This document shows, in pieces, positions 27,524 to 36,363 of a DNA stretch of 64,000 nt; positions within the stretch are counted from its first letter, which is position 1, and every line of letters starts with the position of its first letter. The position numbers and the translations under genes are program-made. The notes beneath the pieces were generated by a model. That model was not told the origin of the DNA. It saw only the letters and a list, made by a program, of their open reading frames with translations, and did no database searches. Origin of the DNA: JANXMY01 sp964251675 (GTDB lineage Bacteria > Armatimonadota > Armatimonadia > Armatimonadales > Capsulimonadaceae); the NCBI GenBank assembly GCA_964251675.1, contig CAXUKS010000014.1, positions 24,414 through 88,413 on the forward strand, given 5' to 3'.

Positions 27524-28585
27524 TTAAGGCCGTGCGGCCCGGCTTCGGGCGACAGCCTGCTGATGCTCGGCGAAGGTTCGGCTGAAGACGTGCCGCCCAC
27601 CCGGCCCGGCGACATAAAATAGAGAATCCACAGCGGCAGGGTGCAGGGCAGCTTCGATGGAAGGCAGGCCAGGGCAGGCAATGGGTGTTGGTGGCAGTCC
27701 CTTGTGCAGATACGTATTGTATGGCGAGTTTACCCGATAATCTACGTAATACAACCGGGTTCGATGGTCCGGCAGGGCATACTGCACCGTGGCATCGCAT
27801 TGCAGCCGCATCCCAATTTTGAGTCGGTTCCAATAAACGGCAGCAATCAGGGGCCGATCCGGGTCCACTTCGGCTTCCCGCTCCACGAGCGAGGCCAGAG
27901 TGAGCACGGCAGGCAGCCCCCCTGGCAGCTTCGCCGCCACCGTGCCTTTGGGCACGACCACCCGCGCATGGAAGTTCTCCAGCATTTGCTGGGCAATCTC
28001 CCGCGCCGTCGCGCCTTTGGGAACCGTGTAGGTATCGGGGAACAGATAGCCTTCCAGATTGGCATCCGGCGGCGTCCAGCCTTTGACCTGGAACGTCCGC
28101 CCCCCTGTCTGTGCCAGCGTCAGAAACGGCGCTTCATCCACCAGTTTCTGCTCGGACAGACGCCTGGCAATCTGACGCACCGTGTACCCTTCGGGGATTG
28201 TCACCACATTCTCGGCAGTTTCCCCCAGCGCCATCAGCGCGGCAATCTGACGCGGCGGCATCGCCGGGGACAGCAGGTAGCGCCCCGCCCGCATCTTCCC
28301 CGAAAGCCCCCCCAGGCGACTGGCAAACACGAACGACAGCGGGCGGCGCACCAGCCCTTTTTTGTAGAGAATGTCCCCAATCTGCCGCGCCGAGCGCCCC
28401 GCCGGGATCGTGACCAGCACCTGCCGTGCATTCTTGCTGCCGGACACCGGCGCCAGAAGCTGAAGTGTATACAATACGCCCGCCACAATGGTCAGCGCCA
28501 GCAGCAGCAGCACGACCAGCAGCGTCGCGCTTCGCCGCACACGCCGGGGTGTTTCCGTGAGATTAGAAGACGGTTGTGAAGGCAT
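27524..28585 (-). CDS. mltG: Endolytic murein transglycosylase
   Basis: 353 aa. One N-terminal transmembrane segment (about 19-43), a LysM-like region (VTIPAGRSARQIGDILYKKG and VVTIPEGYTVRQIARRL), then the YceG catalytic domain. The catalytic Glu is E235 in LASLVEREA. Other family marks are LEGYLFPDTY and YNTYLHKGLPPTPI. It cleaves nascent peptidoglycan at the outer face of the membrane. ruvX lies upstream across a repeat element. Confidence 0.93.
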   Translation of the reverse strand: MPSQPSSNLTETPRRVRRSATLLVVLLLLALTIVAGVLYTLQLLAPVSGSKNARQVLVTIPAGRSARQIGDILYKKGLVRRPLSFVFASRLGGLSGKMRAGRYLLSPAMPPRQIAALMALGETAENVVTIPEGYTVRQIARRLSEQKLVDEAPFLTLAQTGGRTFQVKGWTPPDANLEGYLFPDTYTVPKGATAREIAQQMLENFHARVVVPKGTVAAKLPGGLPAVLTLASLVEREAEVDPDRPLIAAVYWNRLKIGMRLQCDATVQYALPDHRTRLYYVDYRVNSPYNTYLHKGLPPTPIACPGLPSIEAALHPAAVDSLFYVAGPGGRHVFSRTFAEHQQAVARSRAARP

Positions 28586-28620
28586 AGATTGATATTACGC
28601 AGTTTTGCCCCCGAAGAAAT

Positions 28621-28813
28621 CCACGGATTGAAATACCACGGATTGAAATACCACGGGTTGAAACCCGTGGCTGATACGTAGTGATGCCGCAGGCATAGGG
28701 GCGCAGACGCCGAACGTCCCTCCGGGACACAAGAAATGCTAGTCCCACGAAGTGGGTGTCCCGCAGGGACATTCAGCCGAGGGCTACTCAGCCACGGATT
28801 TCAATCCGTGGCT
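28621..28813. repeat. Multi-palindrome element (R2) between ruvX and mltG
   Basis: Begins with two direct copies of ccacggattgaaata, then the palindrome ccacgggttgaaacccgtgg (28651). Inner hairpins include gtccctccgggac and cccacgaagtggg; it closes with agccacggatttcaatccg... at 28790. It ends one base before the ruvX TAG stop. Confidence 0.8.
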
Positions 28814-28814
28814 C

Positions 28815-29258
28815 CTATTCCAGCCGGTCACGAGGCGCGTTGGTATCGCGGCGATGGTTTAAGTAGCTCTGCAAAATCAAGGCCGCCGCCGTCTGGTCGA
28901 TGCGCTCACGACGCTTGGCACGCGAGACGCCCTGGGCAATCAAAATTTCTTCGGCCTCTACGCTGGACAGGCTTTCGTCCCACAGCACCACCGGCAGGGG
29001 CAGGGCGTTTGCCAGGGCACGGGCGAAGCCGCGTGTCAGCAGTGCCTGCGGCCCTTCTGCGCCGTCCAAAGAGAGCGGCAGGCCGACCACCACCGCCTCG
29101 GCTTCCTGCTCCACCGCCAGCGCGGCAATCGCGGCGACGTCCCGCTTCAAGCTGCCTAGCCGCCGGAACAGGCCCACCGGGAACGCCGCGATTTCCAGAG
29201 AGTCGCACACGGCGATGCCAATTTTCACGTTGCCGACATCAAGCCCCAGCAGACGCAT
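28815..29258 (-). CDS. ruvX: Putative pre-16S rRNA nuclease / Holliday junction resolvase RuvX (YqgF)
   Basis: 147 aa from the ATG of MRLLGLDVG, which has GGAGGA 5 nt upstream; an earlier in-frame start would only add MPRRSE. Asp7 in GLDVGNVKIGIAV, Glu/Asp in VVVGLPLSLDG, and the terminal RIDQTAAALIL complete the RNase H-fold active site. It overlaps the 3' end of the upstream phosphatase-like gene by 20 nt, so translation is likely coupled. Known for 16S rRNA 5'-end maturation and possibly recombination. Confidence 0.9.
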   Translation of the reverse strand: MRLLGLDVGNVKIGIAVCDSLEIAAFPVGLFRRLGSLKRDVAAIAALAVEQEAEAVVVGLPLSLDGAEGPQALLTRGFARALANALPLPVVLWDESLSSVEAEEILIAQGVSRAKRRERIDQTAAALILQSYLNHRRDTNAPRDRLE

Positions 29259-31269
29259 TTCGCTCCTCCGGGGCATCCCCGCACAGTCCGTGCAACAGCG
29301 TCAGCGCGAGGCACTGCAAAATCAAAATCGCCGCCACAATGCCCGAATCGTTGAATAATAGCGCCACCAGACAGCCCCACAAGCCCGCCAGATAGACAAT
29401 CCGCTCACGCGGGCGCTGCGCCAAATACCCCTGCACTCGTCCCCAGAGAAGACGGCGCAGAATGACGCCCATGCCCGCAAGCCCCAGCAGGCCCAGCAAT
29501 GTGCCGGGGTGCAGGGCGACCCGCGCCGCCAGTCCAATCTTTCGCAGGCTCACCCCCACAATATACCCGAAACGCCCCTGCCCCAGCGCATCGGTCGCCG
29601 TTTCCAGATGCGTCCGCCGCAGATGCAGCACAGGACTGAGAATGGCCCACACAAAGACCAGCGCAAACCCCGCCGCCAGCCCGCCCAGCGCCCATTTCCA
29701 GTTGACCTTCCGGCCCAACAAGAGCCGCCACGCAATCACAAATGTCGCCGTCGCCGTCACCGCCCCGCCCGCCTTCGCCCCGAATGCCGGAAACGACAGC
29801 ACAAAGGTCACAAGGGCGAACCAGAGGGCAAGAAGGAGAGGCCCCCCCGCCCCAATTCTGGGGAGCCGGAAGTTAGGACGGACCTGTCTTCTTCTTTCTG
29901 GCTTCTGCTTTTGCTCTAGCTCCCCAGAATTGGGGCGGGGGGGCCATGCCGATAGACACAGCAGCAGCGCCCCGCCAATGAGAACGCCCATGTACTCATT
30001 GCCGATGCCGTAAAACCGGATGCCCGACAGCGCGTACTCGCTCAGAGCGGAGCTAGACACCAGGGTCGTTCCTGTCAGGCCGTCAGCCACCAATACCAGC
30101 GCGGTCAAGCTGAAAATCACCGAGGGCGAAGGCAGCAGGGCCAGCAGGGCCGTTGCCGCTAAAATCACTGCTAGATAAGCGTGCAGTGTCAGCGGGTTCC
30201 ACAGCGGAGCCAGCAGCAGAGCAAGCGGCCACGAGGCAATCACACGCATCCCATACCGGGACAGCCGCCCACCCCACCCCGCCATGCGCCCGGCCAGCAG
30301 CAGGCCCAGTGTGCTGAACACAATCGCGGACGCGCCGAGGCCGACGGTCCAGAACACAGGAAGCTGCGCCTCTTGGTTCAGCCACACCATCCGGTCCATG
30401 CGCCGCAAGCGTGGCAGGACATCTTCAATACTATGGACACCAGACGGCTCGATGTCAGCCCCACTCATCTGGATCGGCGGTGGAATCGACAAACTAGCGA
30501 GCACAGTAGGGGCGAAATCTCGCGCCGCAATCAGCCCCCAGGTTTGTGTTGTCGGCGACTGCGCCACAGGAGGCAAGTCACTATCCCAGCCGTAGGACAC
30601 AGTCCGGGGATGCAATCCGACAAACGGCGTCGGTCGGTTCCACGTCCCATCAGGCAGCAGGGGTGGCGTGGGCACAACCAGAAACACGCTGCTTGGTGAG
30701 GTTTTGAGGACCCACCCAAAGAACGCATCCAGTCGATGCAACAGCGCGTCGCGGCCCCCGCCCGCGTCTGTGAAACGGACTATGACCAAATCGCACGTCT
30801 GGAACGCTGACTGTGTCACCGCCCACGCACGGGCCGGGTCGGTAGTCTCGGCGGCGATAGCGGGGGAAGGCAAAATTAAACGTGCGGGCGAATTCGGCCC
30901 AATGCCCTGCCCGATGAGCGCCGTGTGGACACCAGCTTCAGCAAGCGTCTTTCCCAGAAGCCCCTGCGACATATCGCCAACACGCACGGAGTCGCCCGCA
31001 CCGAGGGTCGCGTACACATTTGCCACAGGATCAGGCTTATGTGCAAGCCCCGGCGACATCAGTGCCAATGCGCCTGACTCGCGCAGGCGTGCCAGCCCCG
31101 GCAGGTCCGGGCGCGTGATGTCAGTGAGTGTCAGCCCATCGGCCAGCACGACCAGGGTGTGCGGGCGGGCGTGGAGGGGGAGAGCGAACAAAAGCAGCAG
31201 GAACCCGGCACTAAAGTGCCGAGCTATGGAGTGCGATTGTCCACCTGCGTGGACATAAGACAGCCTCAC
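29239..31269 (-). CDS. Alkaline-phosphatase-superfamily-like membrane protein carrying two repeat insertions
   Basis: 676 aa. Residues ~22-43 are a signal/anchor helix. Residues ~45-290 resemble the alkaline phosphatase/sulfatase fold (HTLVVLADGLTLTDI, ANVYATLGAGD, DLVIVRFTDAGGG) but lack an obvious Ser/Thr nucleophile, so catalysis is uncertain. Residues ~310-660 contain about ten transmembrane segments. The GTG start and first ~20 codons lie in a palindromic element (31205-31342). Codons ~440-476, between two membrane helices, are the element at 29839, read in frame as a basic, Pro-rich loop. The 3' end overlaps ruvX by 20 nt. Function unknown. Confidence 0.75.
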   Translation of the reverse strand: MRLSYVHAGGQSHSIARHFSAGFLLLLFALPLHARPHTLVVLADGLTLTDITRPDLPGLARLRESGALALMSPGLAHKPDPVANVYATLGAGDSVRVGDMSQGLLGKTLAEAGVHTALIGQGIGPNSPARLILPSPAIAAETTDPARAWAVTQSAFQTCDLVIVRFTDAGGGRDALLHRLDAFFGWVLKTSPSSVFLVVPTPPLLPDGTWNRPTPFVGLHPRTVSYGWDSDLPPVAQSPTTQTWGLIAARDFAPTVLASLSIPPPIQMSGADIEPSGVHSIEDVLPRLRRMDRMVWLNQEAQLPVFWTVGLGASAIVFSTLGLLLAGRMAGWGGRLSRYGMRVIASWPLALLLAPLWNPLTLHAYLAVILAATALLALLPSPSVIFSLTALVLVADGLTGTTLVSSSALSEYALSGIRFYGIGNEYMGVLIGGALLLCLSAWPPRPNSGELEQKQKPERRRQVRPNFRLPRIGAGGPLLLALWFALVTFVLSFPAFGAKAGGAVTATATFVIAWRLLLGRKVNWKWALGGLAAGFALVFVWAILSPVLHLRRTHLETATDALGQGRFGYIVGVSLRKIGLAARVALHPGTLLGLLGLAGMGVILRRLLWGRVQGYLAQRPRERIVYLAGLWGCLVALLFNDSGIVAAILILQCLALTLLHGLCGDAPEERNASAGA
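29839..29947. repeat. Palindromic element, CCCCAATTCTGGGG family (B), inside a coding region
   Basis: Perfectly matched arms: gcccccccgccccaattctg... at 29841 and its complement ending at 29945. The 45-base centre is unrelated. The reading frame of the 676-aa membrane protein passes through without a stop. Confidence 0.85.
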
Positions 31270-31342
31270 GCGAACGCTCCTCTGTCCGCGAAGGCGGACA
31301 TTTGCTCTTTCCAGCCCCGGAATTCATTCCGGGGGCATAATG
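31205..31342. repeat. Multi-palindrome element (R3) over the start of the phosphatase-like gene
   Basis: Palindrome cggcactaaagtgccg at 31206, then gtgcgattgtccacctgcgt... (31231). After a loop come gtccgcgaaggcggac and the palindrome ccccggaattcattccgggg (31324). It extends from codon ~22 of the upstream-reading gene to 7 nt before the alaS stop. Confidence 0.8.
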
Positions 31343-31348
31343 GACGCC

Positions 31349-33967
31349 TCACGCGCCAGTCTCGCCTGCCAAACGCGCGGCTTCCGCCAGCGCCTCGGCC
31401 AGCTTCGACGGGTCCTTGCCGCCCGCCTGTGCGGCATCGGGACGCCCGCCGCCGCCGCCGCCGACAATCCCTGCCGCCGCTTTCACCAGTGCGCCCGCGT
31501 TCAAGCCGCGCCCGACCAGGTCTTTTGTCACGCGCACCGCCAGCGCGACTTTGCCGTCTTTCGTACCGCCTAAGATCACCACGGCAGACTTCAGCCGCTG
31601 TGCCAGCTCTTCGGCCAGTACGCGCAGAGTTTCACCATCCACGCCGTCGCCAAGCGACTGACTCACTAATGCAAAGCCGCTGACCGTCTGTGCTTCGGAG
31701 GCCAGCCGCTCCACCTGCCCGCCGGTGGCGGCTTTTTGCAGAGCCGCCAGCTCTTTGTCTTTGGCTTTCAAATCTGCTTGCAGCTTTTCCACCGACGCCG
31801 GGGCGGAAGTCAGCGACGTTTTCAGCGACGCCGCGATGTCCGAGAGCAGCCGTTCTTGATCCAGCGTCCGAAGGAGCGCGGCTTTGCCCGTCACGGCTTC
31901 AATGCGCCGGACGCCCGCCTGTGTGGAGCCTTCGGAGACAATCTTGAACAGACCCGCCTGCGACGTGTGCGCCAGATGCGTGCCGCCGCAGAATTCCAGG
32001 CTGTAATCCCCAGCCTGCACGACACGCACGATGTCGCCGTACTTTTCGCCGAACAGCATCGTCGCACCCATGTCTTTGGCTTCGGCGATGGGCTTTTCAA
32101 ACGTGTGGATCGGCAGGTCGTCCAAAATCTTTTCGTTGACCAGCCCTTCCACCTGCCGCGTCTCTTCCCCGGTCATGGCCTTGTCATGGGAAAAGTCAAA
32201 GCGCAATCGGTCGGGAGCGACTAAAGAGCCGCGCTGCTGAACGTGTGCCCCCAAGACCTGCTGCAAGGCTTTGTGCAGCAGATGGGTCGTCGTATGATTG
32301 CGCTGAATGCTGGCCCGCCGTCCACTGTCAATCTCAGCGTCCAAAGCATCGCCGACACGCAGCTCGCCCGCCGTGACTGTCGCCGTGTGGAACCAGTAGC
32401 CGCTGTCTTTCTGCGTGTCCGTGACCGTCGCCGCACCGTCTGCGCCGTGCAGTGTGCCGGTGTCGCCGATTTGCCCGCCCGCCTCGGCATAAAACGGCGT
32501 CTGGTCTAAGACAATCTGCACCGTCTCACCTTCGGCGGCGCTTTCGACAAGCTGCCCGGCCTTCACAATCGCCGTGACTGTGCCGTGCGTCTTCGCTTCC
32601 GAGTAGCCGACAAACAGCGTCTTCTCGACGCCGCCTTCCCGCAGGGCGGGCACAACGCTGTCGGTGAAGACTTCGCGGGTCTTGCCGCCTTCGGAGACTT
32701 TCAGATGCTCTTCCCACAGAGCGTTGTAACGGGCCATATCCACGGTCAGCCCCGCCTCGCGGGCAAGCTCCGTGGTCATTTCGACGGGGAAGCCGTAGGT
32801 GGCAAACAGAGTGAACGCATCGTCACCGCTGATACTGCCGCTGTCCAGAATGGTTTGCAGCCGCGCCGTGCCTGCTTCGAGTGTGCGCCGGAACTGCTTT
32901 TCTTCGATAGCCGCATAGCGCAAAATGGTTTCGCGCCGCTCGCCCAGTTCGGGATAATCGCCAATACGCTGGTCGATCACCGTGTTCATCATGTCCGCCA
33001 AAAACGGCTTCTCTAATCCCAGCGTCCGCCGCCCGGCCAAAATAGCCCGACGCATCAGGCGGCGCAGGACGTACCCCCGACCCACATTCGACGGCAGAAC
33101 GCCATCGGCAATGCAGAACGCCGTCGCCCGCACATGGTCGGCCACACGCCGGAACGCCACGTCTTTCACGTCCGTGTCCTGGCTTGTGTAGGTCAGCCCG
33201 GACAGACTCTCCAACTGCCGCAGAATGGGCGCGAACAAATCCGTCTCAAACGGCCCGCGCAGACCCGCCAGCACCGCCGCCGTGCGCTCCAGCCCCATGC
33301 CCGTGTCAATGTTGCGGCGCGGCAGCGGTGTCAGCGTCCCGCCGTCGCCCCGGTCGAACTGCATAAAGACGAGGTTCCAGATTTCCAGCCAGCGCCCATC
33401 GTCCCAGACGCCATCGGGCGTTGGCGGCAAGAAGGTCTGCGTGTCATAGAAAATCTCTGAACATGGCCCGCACGGCCCGTTTGGCCCGTTGGAAATCGCC
33501 CCGCCCGGCCAGTAATTTTGGTGCTCATCAAACCGGAAAATCTTCTCTTCCGGCATCCCCGCCTTGCGCCACAGCTCATAGGCTTCGTCGTCATCTTCGA
33601 AGACCGTCACCCGGATGTTTTTAATATCCAACTTCAGCACATCAAACAAAAACTCCCAGGCATACGCAATCGCGTCGGCTTTGAAGTAATCGCCGAACGA
33701 AAAATTGCCCATCATCTCAAAGAACGTGCAGTGCGACGTGTCCCCGACATCTTCAATATCCGTCGTCCGCAGGCACTTCTGCGCCGTCGTGGCACGGGGC
33801 GCGGGCGGCGTCAGGAGGCCCAAGAAGTAGGGCTTAAACTGCACCATCCCCGCCGATGTAAACAGCAGGGTCGGGTCATTAGGCACAAGCGAATCCGAAG
33901 GCAGACGCTTGGACGCCTTCGCCTCAAAAAACTCCAAATACAACCGTCGTAGTTCACTGCCGAGCAT
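31349..33967 (-). CDS. alaS: Alanyl-tRNA synthetase
   Basis: 872 aa, normal length. N-terminal class II catalytic core (FTSAGMVQFKPYFLG; TTDIEDVGDTSHCTFFEM; GPCGPCSEI), editing domain with HTTTHLLHKAL near 558 and CGGTH near 660 that form the zinc site, and a DHHA1/C-Ala tail ending GGGGGGRPDAAQAGGKD. GGAG precedes the ATG. It charges tRNA-Ala and clears mis-acylated Ser/Gly. Heads the minus-strand housekeeping run toward ruvX and mltG. Confidence 0.96.
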   Translation of the reverse strand: MLGSELRRLYLEFFEAKASKRLPSDSLVPNDPTLLFTSAGMVQFKPYFLGLLTPPAPRATTAQKCLRTTDIEDVGDTSHCTFFEMMGNFSFGDYFKADAIAYAWEFLFDVLKLDIKNIRVTVFEDDDEAYELWRKAGMPEEKIFRFDEHQNYWPGGAISNGPNGPCGPCSEIFYDTQTFLPPTPDGVWDDGRWLEIWNLVFMQFDRGDGGTLTPLPRRNIDTGMGLERTAAVLAGLRGPFETDLFAPILRQLESLSGLTYTSQDTDVKDVAFRRVADHVRATAFCIADGVLPSNVGRGYVLRRLMRRAILAGRRTLGLEKPFLADMMNTVIDQRIGDYPELGERRETILRYAAIEEKQFRRTLEAGTARLQTILDSGSISGDDAFTLFATYGFPVEMTTELAREAGLTVDMARYNALWEEHLKVSEGGKTREVFTDSVVPALREGGVEKTLFVGYSEAKTHGTVTAIVKAGQLVESAAEGETVQIVLDQTPFYAEAGGQIGDTGTLHGADGAATVTDTQKDSGYWFHTATVTAGELRVGDALDAEIDSGRRASIQRNHTTTHLLHKALQQVLGAHVQQRGSLVAPDRLRFDFSHDKAMTGEETRQVEGLVNEKILDDLPIHTFEKPIAEAKDMGATMLFGEKYGDIVRVVQAGDYSLEFCGGTHLAHTSQAGLFKIVSEGSTQAGVRRIEAVTGKAALLRTLDQERLLSDIAASLKTSLTSAPASVEKLQADLKAKDKELAALQKAATGGQVERLASEAQTVSGFALVSQSLGDGVDGETLRVLAEELAQRLKSAVVILGGTKDGKVALAVRVTKDLVGRGLNAGALVKAAAGIVGGGGGGRPDAAQAGGKDPSKLAEALAEAARLAGETGA

Positions 33968-33998
33968 AAAAATACAATCTCCGTAAAGTTTCGTAAAG

Positions 33999-34187
33999 TT
34001 AAATAGCTGCCTGATGAGTCTGAGCAGACGGACGCGGCGAGGGTTCGCCGGGCATCATCCAGACTGCCCGCGCAAAGAACTCTTCCGTCAGCGGCGGTGA
34101 GTCGGACGTGTCAATATCCTCATCGGTCATCGCGTCAAGACGCTCCCAATTGGTTATGGAGGAACTGTTCAAATTGCTTACGCTCAT
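33999..34187 (-). CDS. Truncated BrnA-like antitoxin
   Basis: 62 aa from the ATG of MSVSNLN (AAAGG about 9 nt upstream). Residues 13-39 (NWERLDAMTDEDIDTSD then PPLTEEFFARAVWMMP) match the N-terminal helix of BrnA-type antitoxins, but the ribbon-helix-helix DNA-binding half that normally follows is missing and replaced by a short Pro/Ser tail. No BrnT-like toxin gene is adjacent. It may be a decayed antitoxin or a member of the short N-terminal-only family. Confidence 0.6.
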   Translation of the reverse strand: MSVSNLNSSSITNWERLDAMTDEDIDTSDSPPLTEEFFARAVWMMPGEPSPRPSAQTHQAAI

Positions 34188-34227
34188 GCTGTACTGCCTT
34201 TCATAGCGAAATACCCACAAAACTTAC

Positions 34228-34866
34228 TCATTTTGGGGGCTTCACATACAAAGCCAGCTCCCGATGTACGTCTGCCCTTTCCGGCGGAACGGCTTCTGCA
34301 ATGCGGCGCAAAAGTCCCTGTGCCATTTCTCCAATTCCTTCCGCCAGAGTATCTATGAGGTTTATAATATAAGCATCCGGCTTAGCGTCGATACGCTCGA
34401 CAACCGGCAAAAAGGCACTAACAATCTTGTTGAGCAGACCGAGTTTCCCACCGCTCACGTTTGCCAAGTTATCCGGCAGCCCGCAGATGACTTCTCCCAC
34501 CGGATGAAAGGCAGTGACAATTGCGGAAGGTTCACCGTCCGGCGTGAGTTCAGCAAGCAAAGTATCTACCACTAGAAAGGGTTGAGACTTTACAATAACG
34601 CCAAAAATTAGCCCAATATCCATGGCCCAGGTGTCATGATCAAATTCATCCTCCGGGGAAGCGGGCGGGCGGCGCGTGAGATCAATCAGAGCAGGCATCC
34701 AGGTGGCGTCCGCAGTCGCTATCCACTCAAACCACTGCGTTTGATGGGCCTGATAGTTTGCCCGAACCGTAGACGGATCGCTGCTATCCCAGTTGTCACG
34801 CAAGATGCTTTTGGCTTCAATCAGCCTGATTACCTCTTCGCGTGTCGGCGGCATTGTTCGGCTCAC
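34228..34866 (-). CDS. Uncharacterised 212-aa protein in the antitoxin region
   Basis: I do not recognise this protein. It is soluble, acidic and helix-rich, without a signal peptide (TREEVIRLIEAKSILRDNWD at the start, ERADVHRELALYVKPPK at the end). A GTG start at 34866, 5 nt after the stop of the antitoxin-like gene, suggests translational coupling; an ATG at 34854 is the alternative. Its place between two antitoxin-like genes invites a toxin-antitoxin or immunity link, but no nuclease or kinase motif is visible. Confidence 0.65.
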   Translation of the reverse strand: MSRTMPPTREEVIRLIEAKSILRDNWDSSDPSTVRANYQAHQTQWFEWIATADATWMPALIDLTRRPPASPEDEFDHDTWAMDIGLIFGVIVKSQPFLVVDTLLAELTPDGEPSAIVTAFHPVGEVICGLPDNLANVSGGKLGLLNKIVSAFLPVVERIDAKPDAYIINLIDTLAEGIGEMAQGLLRRIAEAVPPERADVHRELALYVKPPK

Positions 34867-34871
34867 AATTT

Positions 34872-35117
34872 CTACTGACCCACTTCAACAGGCCCCGTTT
34901 GCGGCATGGTTTGTATCAGCGCCCGCAGCACTGCATTAACCGCTTCCGGGGTAGCGAACACCGCTGCCACATCCGGGGCCAGTTTGACCGGATTTGTAGC
35001 CTGGGCATAGCGTTCGGCATAAACGCCGCGCCGTCCGCCTCGAAAGTCATATTCGTCAAGCATCTCCGGGTCGGCAAAGGAAAACGTTGGTACAGAGAGA
35101 GTGTCAGAGTTCTTCAT
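34872..35117 (-). CDS. Small antitoxin-like protein (EYDFxGGxRGxYAERY family)
   Basis: 81 aa from the ATG of MKNSDTLS. The core DEYDFRGGRRGVYAERY and VKLAPDVAAVFATPEAVNAV matches a family of short proteins found in many genomes next to PIN, RelE or HicA-type toxins and often labelled antitoxin components. Here no recognisable toxin follows; the next gene encodes a 212-aa unknown. Shine-Dalgarno weak. Confidence 0.65.
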   Translation of the reverse strand: MKNSDTLSVPTFSFADPEMLDEYDFRGGRRGVYAERYAQATNPVKLAPDVAAVFATPEAVNAVLRALIQTMPQTGPVEVGQ

Positions 35118-35398
35118 AAGAGTTCTGTTCGTTTTTCGTCGCCAGAGGCGCACTGATTGCGTGGATTGTGTCGTGACGCTCGGTGTGAACCACAACTCTG
35201 CTCCCATTCCCACCCCGTTTTGTCCCAGTCAGAAGAAGACAAGGTTTCGCCGTCCAAAAGCCGGTCATCGCCAAGCCGCGCCATGCGCTGAAACTGCTCG
35301 CCCCATCCCTGCCGGGGCCGATTTTTCGGGGGCGGCGCAATACCGCCCGGCCCCACCCCCTGCTGAGTTTCACTGCTGTTGTCTGTCTGCCCCCCCAA
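35114..35398 (-). pseudogene. Possible MazE/AbrB-type antitoxin remnant
   Basis: An open frame contains RQGWGEQFQRMARLGDDRLLD and, 7 residues on, SDWDKTGWEW (about 35198-35320). This is the C-terminal signature of AbrB/MazE-like antitoxins (W.E.F..MA..GDD.LLD....WD...WEW). The expected N-terminal swapped-hairpin DNA-binding domain is absent and the frame runs on past WEW to 35114 instead of stopping. No good start codon exists (TTG at 35398 at best). Reads as a broken gene. Confidence 0.4.
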
Positions 35399-35403
35399 AA
35401 CTT

Positions 35404-35679
35404 CTACCCCTTGCCTCGCGGCTGCAACAGAGCGCGGCGCAAAACCCGATCCGTAACCGCCAGTGCCAGCCCCATCAGCCCCAGAAAGCCCGCCAAAGTC
35501 TCGCCGGGCTGCGCCGGGAACGCTGCCAGACGGTACGCCAGAAACCAGACCGCCCCCACCGAAAGCGGCCCGCCTATCCCCGAAATCACCCCGAGCACGA
35601 CAGCAATCTGGCGCTGCGTGGCTTGGTACTCCCGAAGCGGCTTGCCCCAAAGCGTCCCACTCAAAAACTTGTGCGCCAT
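35404..35679 (-). CDS. Small membrane protein with two transmembrane segments
   Basis: 91 aa from the ATG of MAHKFLSG; AAGGA lies about 9 nt upstream. Hydrophobic helices at about 26-50 (IAVVLGVISGIGGPLSVGAV and on) and 60-78 (GETLAGFLGLMGLALAV), basic tail RRALLQPRGKG. I recognise no family. It stands alone between repeats and antitoxin remnants. Confidence 0.6.
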   Translation of the reverse strand: MAHKFLSGTLWGKPLREYQATQRQIAVVLGVISGIGGPLSVGAVWFLAYRLAAFPAQPGETLAGFLGLMGLALAVTDRVLRRALLQPRGKG

Positions 35680-35842
35680 TACGTTTTTCCTTGCGTCCAT
35701 TCAGCCGCGTGCGGCTGTGTGCTTAGGAACGGGAAAAGAAACGAAAAGGGTTCGCGGCAGATTTTTTGGACCTGTATGACTGATTGCCATATTCATTATT
35801 GACATCGCACTGCGCCTGTTGAAAGGCTTTCTATACAGTCTC

Positions 35843-36208
35843 TTAAGTGCGTCTCTGCGTTGGCAACTGGCTGGGAGGTACCTGATAGTGTAAAATGTTC
35901 CACAGCTCTAGAAACATTTCTCGCTCTACAGACACATTCCGCTTTACCCGTGACCGTCCTTTGCTGATTTCAAGAGTCAGCATGAATGGGTGTCCAATTC
36001 CTTCGCTGACTTCTTTAACCATGCGCTGATAGACGCCCGGCTTGTTTGGGCTGAATGGCTCTTCCTGCAAAATGACTTGCAAAGTCAAGGCCGTTTGTTG
36101 AGTGACTGGCAAAGCAAACTGTTCAACGTCCAGACCATTAGATACAGTCATATTCAGCCAAGATGCGCTTCCGTCAGTTTGTACTTCGTTGAGGTAAATA
36201 TCCACCAT
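35843..36208 (-). CDS. Uncharacterised 121-aa protein
   Basis: No family recognised. Alternating polar/hydrophobic sequence suggests a mostly beta N-terminal half (MVDIYLNEVQTDGSASWLNM) and a helical C-terminal third (SVEREMFLELWNILHY). GGAG lies 5 nt before the ATG. The gene begins 18 bp from the repeat element at 36226. Confidence 0.6.
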   Translation of the reverse strand: MVDIYLNEVQTDGSASWLNMTVSNGLDVEQFALPVTQQTALTLQVILQEEPFSPNKPGVYQRMVKEVSEGIGHPFMLTLEISKGRSRVKRNVSVEREMFLELWNILHYQVPPSQLPTQRRT

Positions 36209-36225
36209 GAACTCCGAAGGCTCAA

Positions 36226-36363
36226 CCTTTATCCCCGGATTGAAATCCGGGGCTGGAAAGTGCGATTGTCCGCCTTCGCGGACATAAGAGCAGCAGCATG
36301 GGCTTATCCTATGTCCACGTAGGTGGACAATCGCTTTTCGCAGCCCCAGAATTTATTCTGGGG
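36226..36363. repeat. Multi-palindrome element (R4)
   Basis: Outer palindromes ccccggattgaaatccgggg (36232) and ccccagaatttattctgggg (36344). Inner arms gtgcgattgtccgccttcgc... and its diverged complement ending gacaatcgc. The TAA stop of the DUF433 gene lies in the last hairpin. Confidence 0.8.

Noticed and set aside
27514..27681. Upstream extension of the YqeG-like phosphatase
   Set aside because: It would overlap the end of mltG and lacks family similarity; the ATG at 27513 gives the usual length.
28621..28671. CRISPR-like array (tandem ccacggattgaaata copies)
   Set aside because: Only two full direct copies, no spacers of regular length and no cas genes; they belong to the palindromic element R2.
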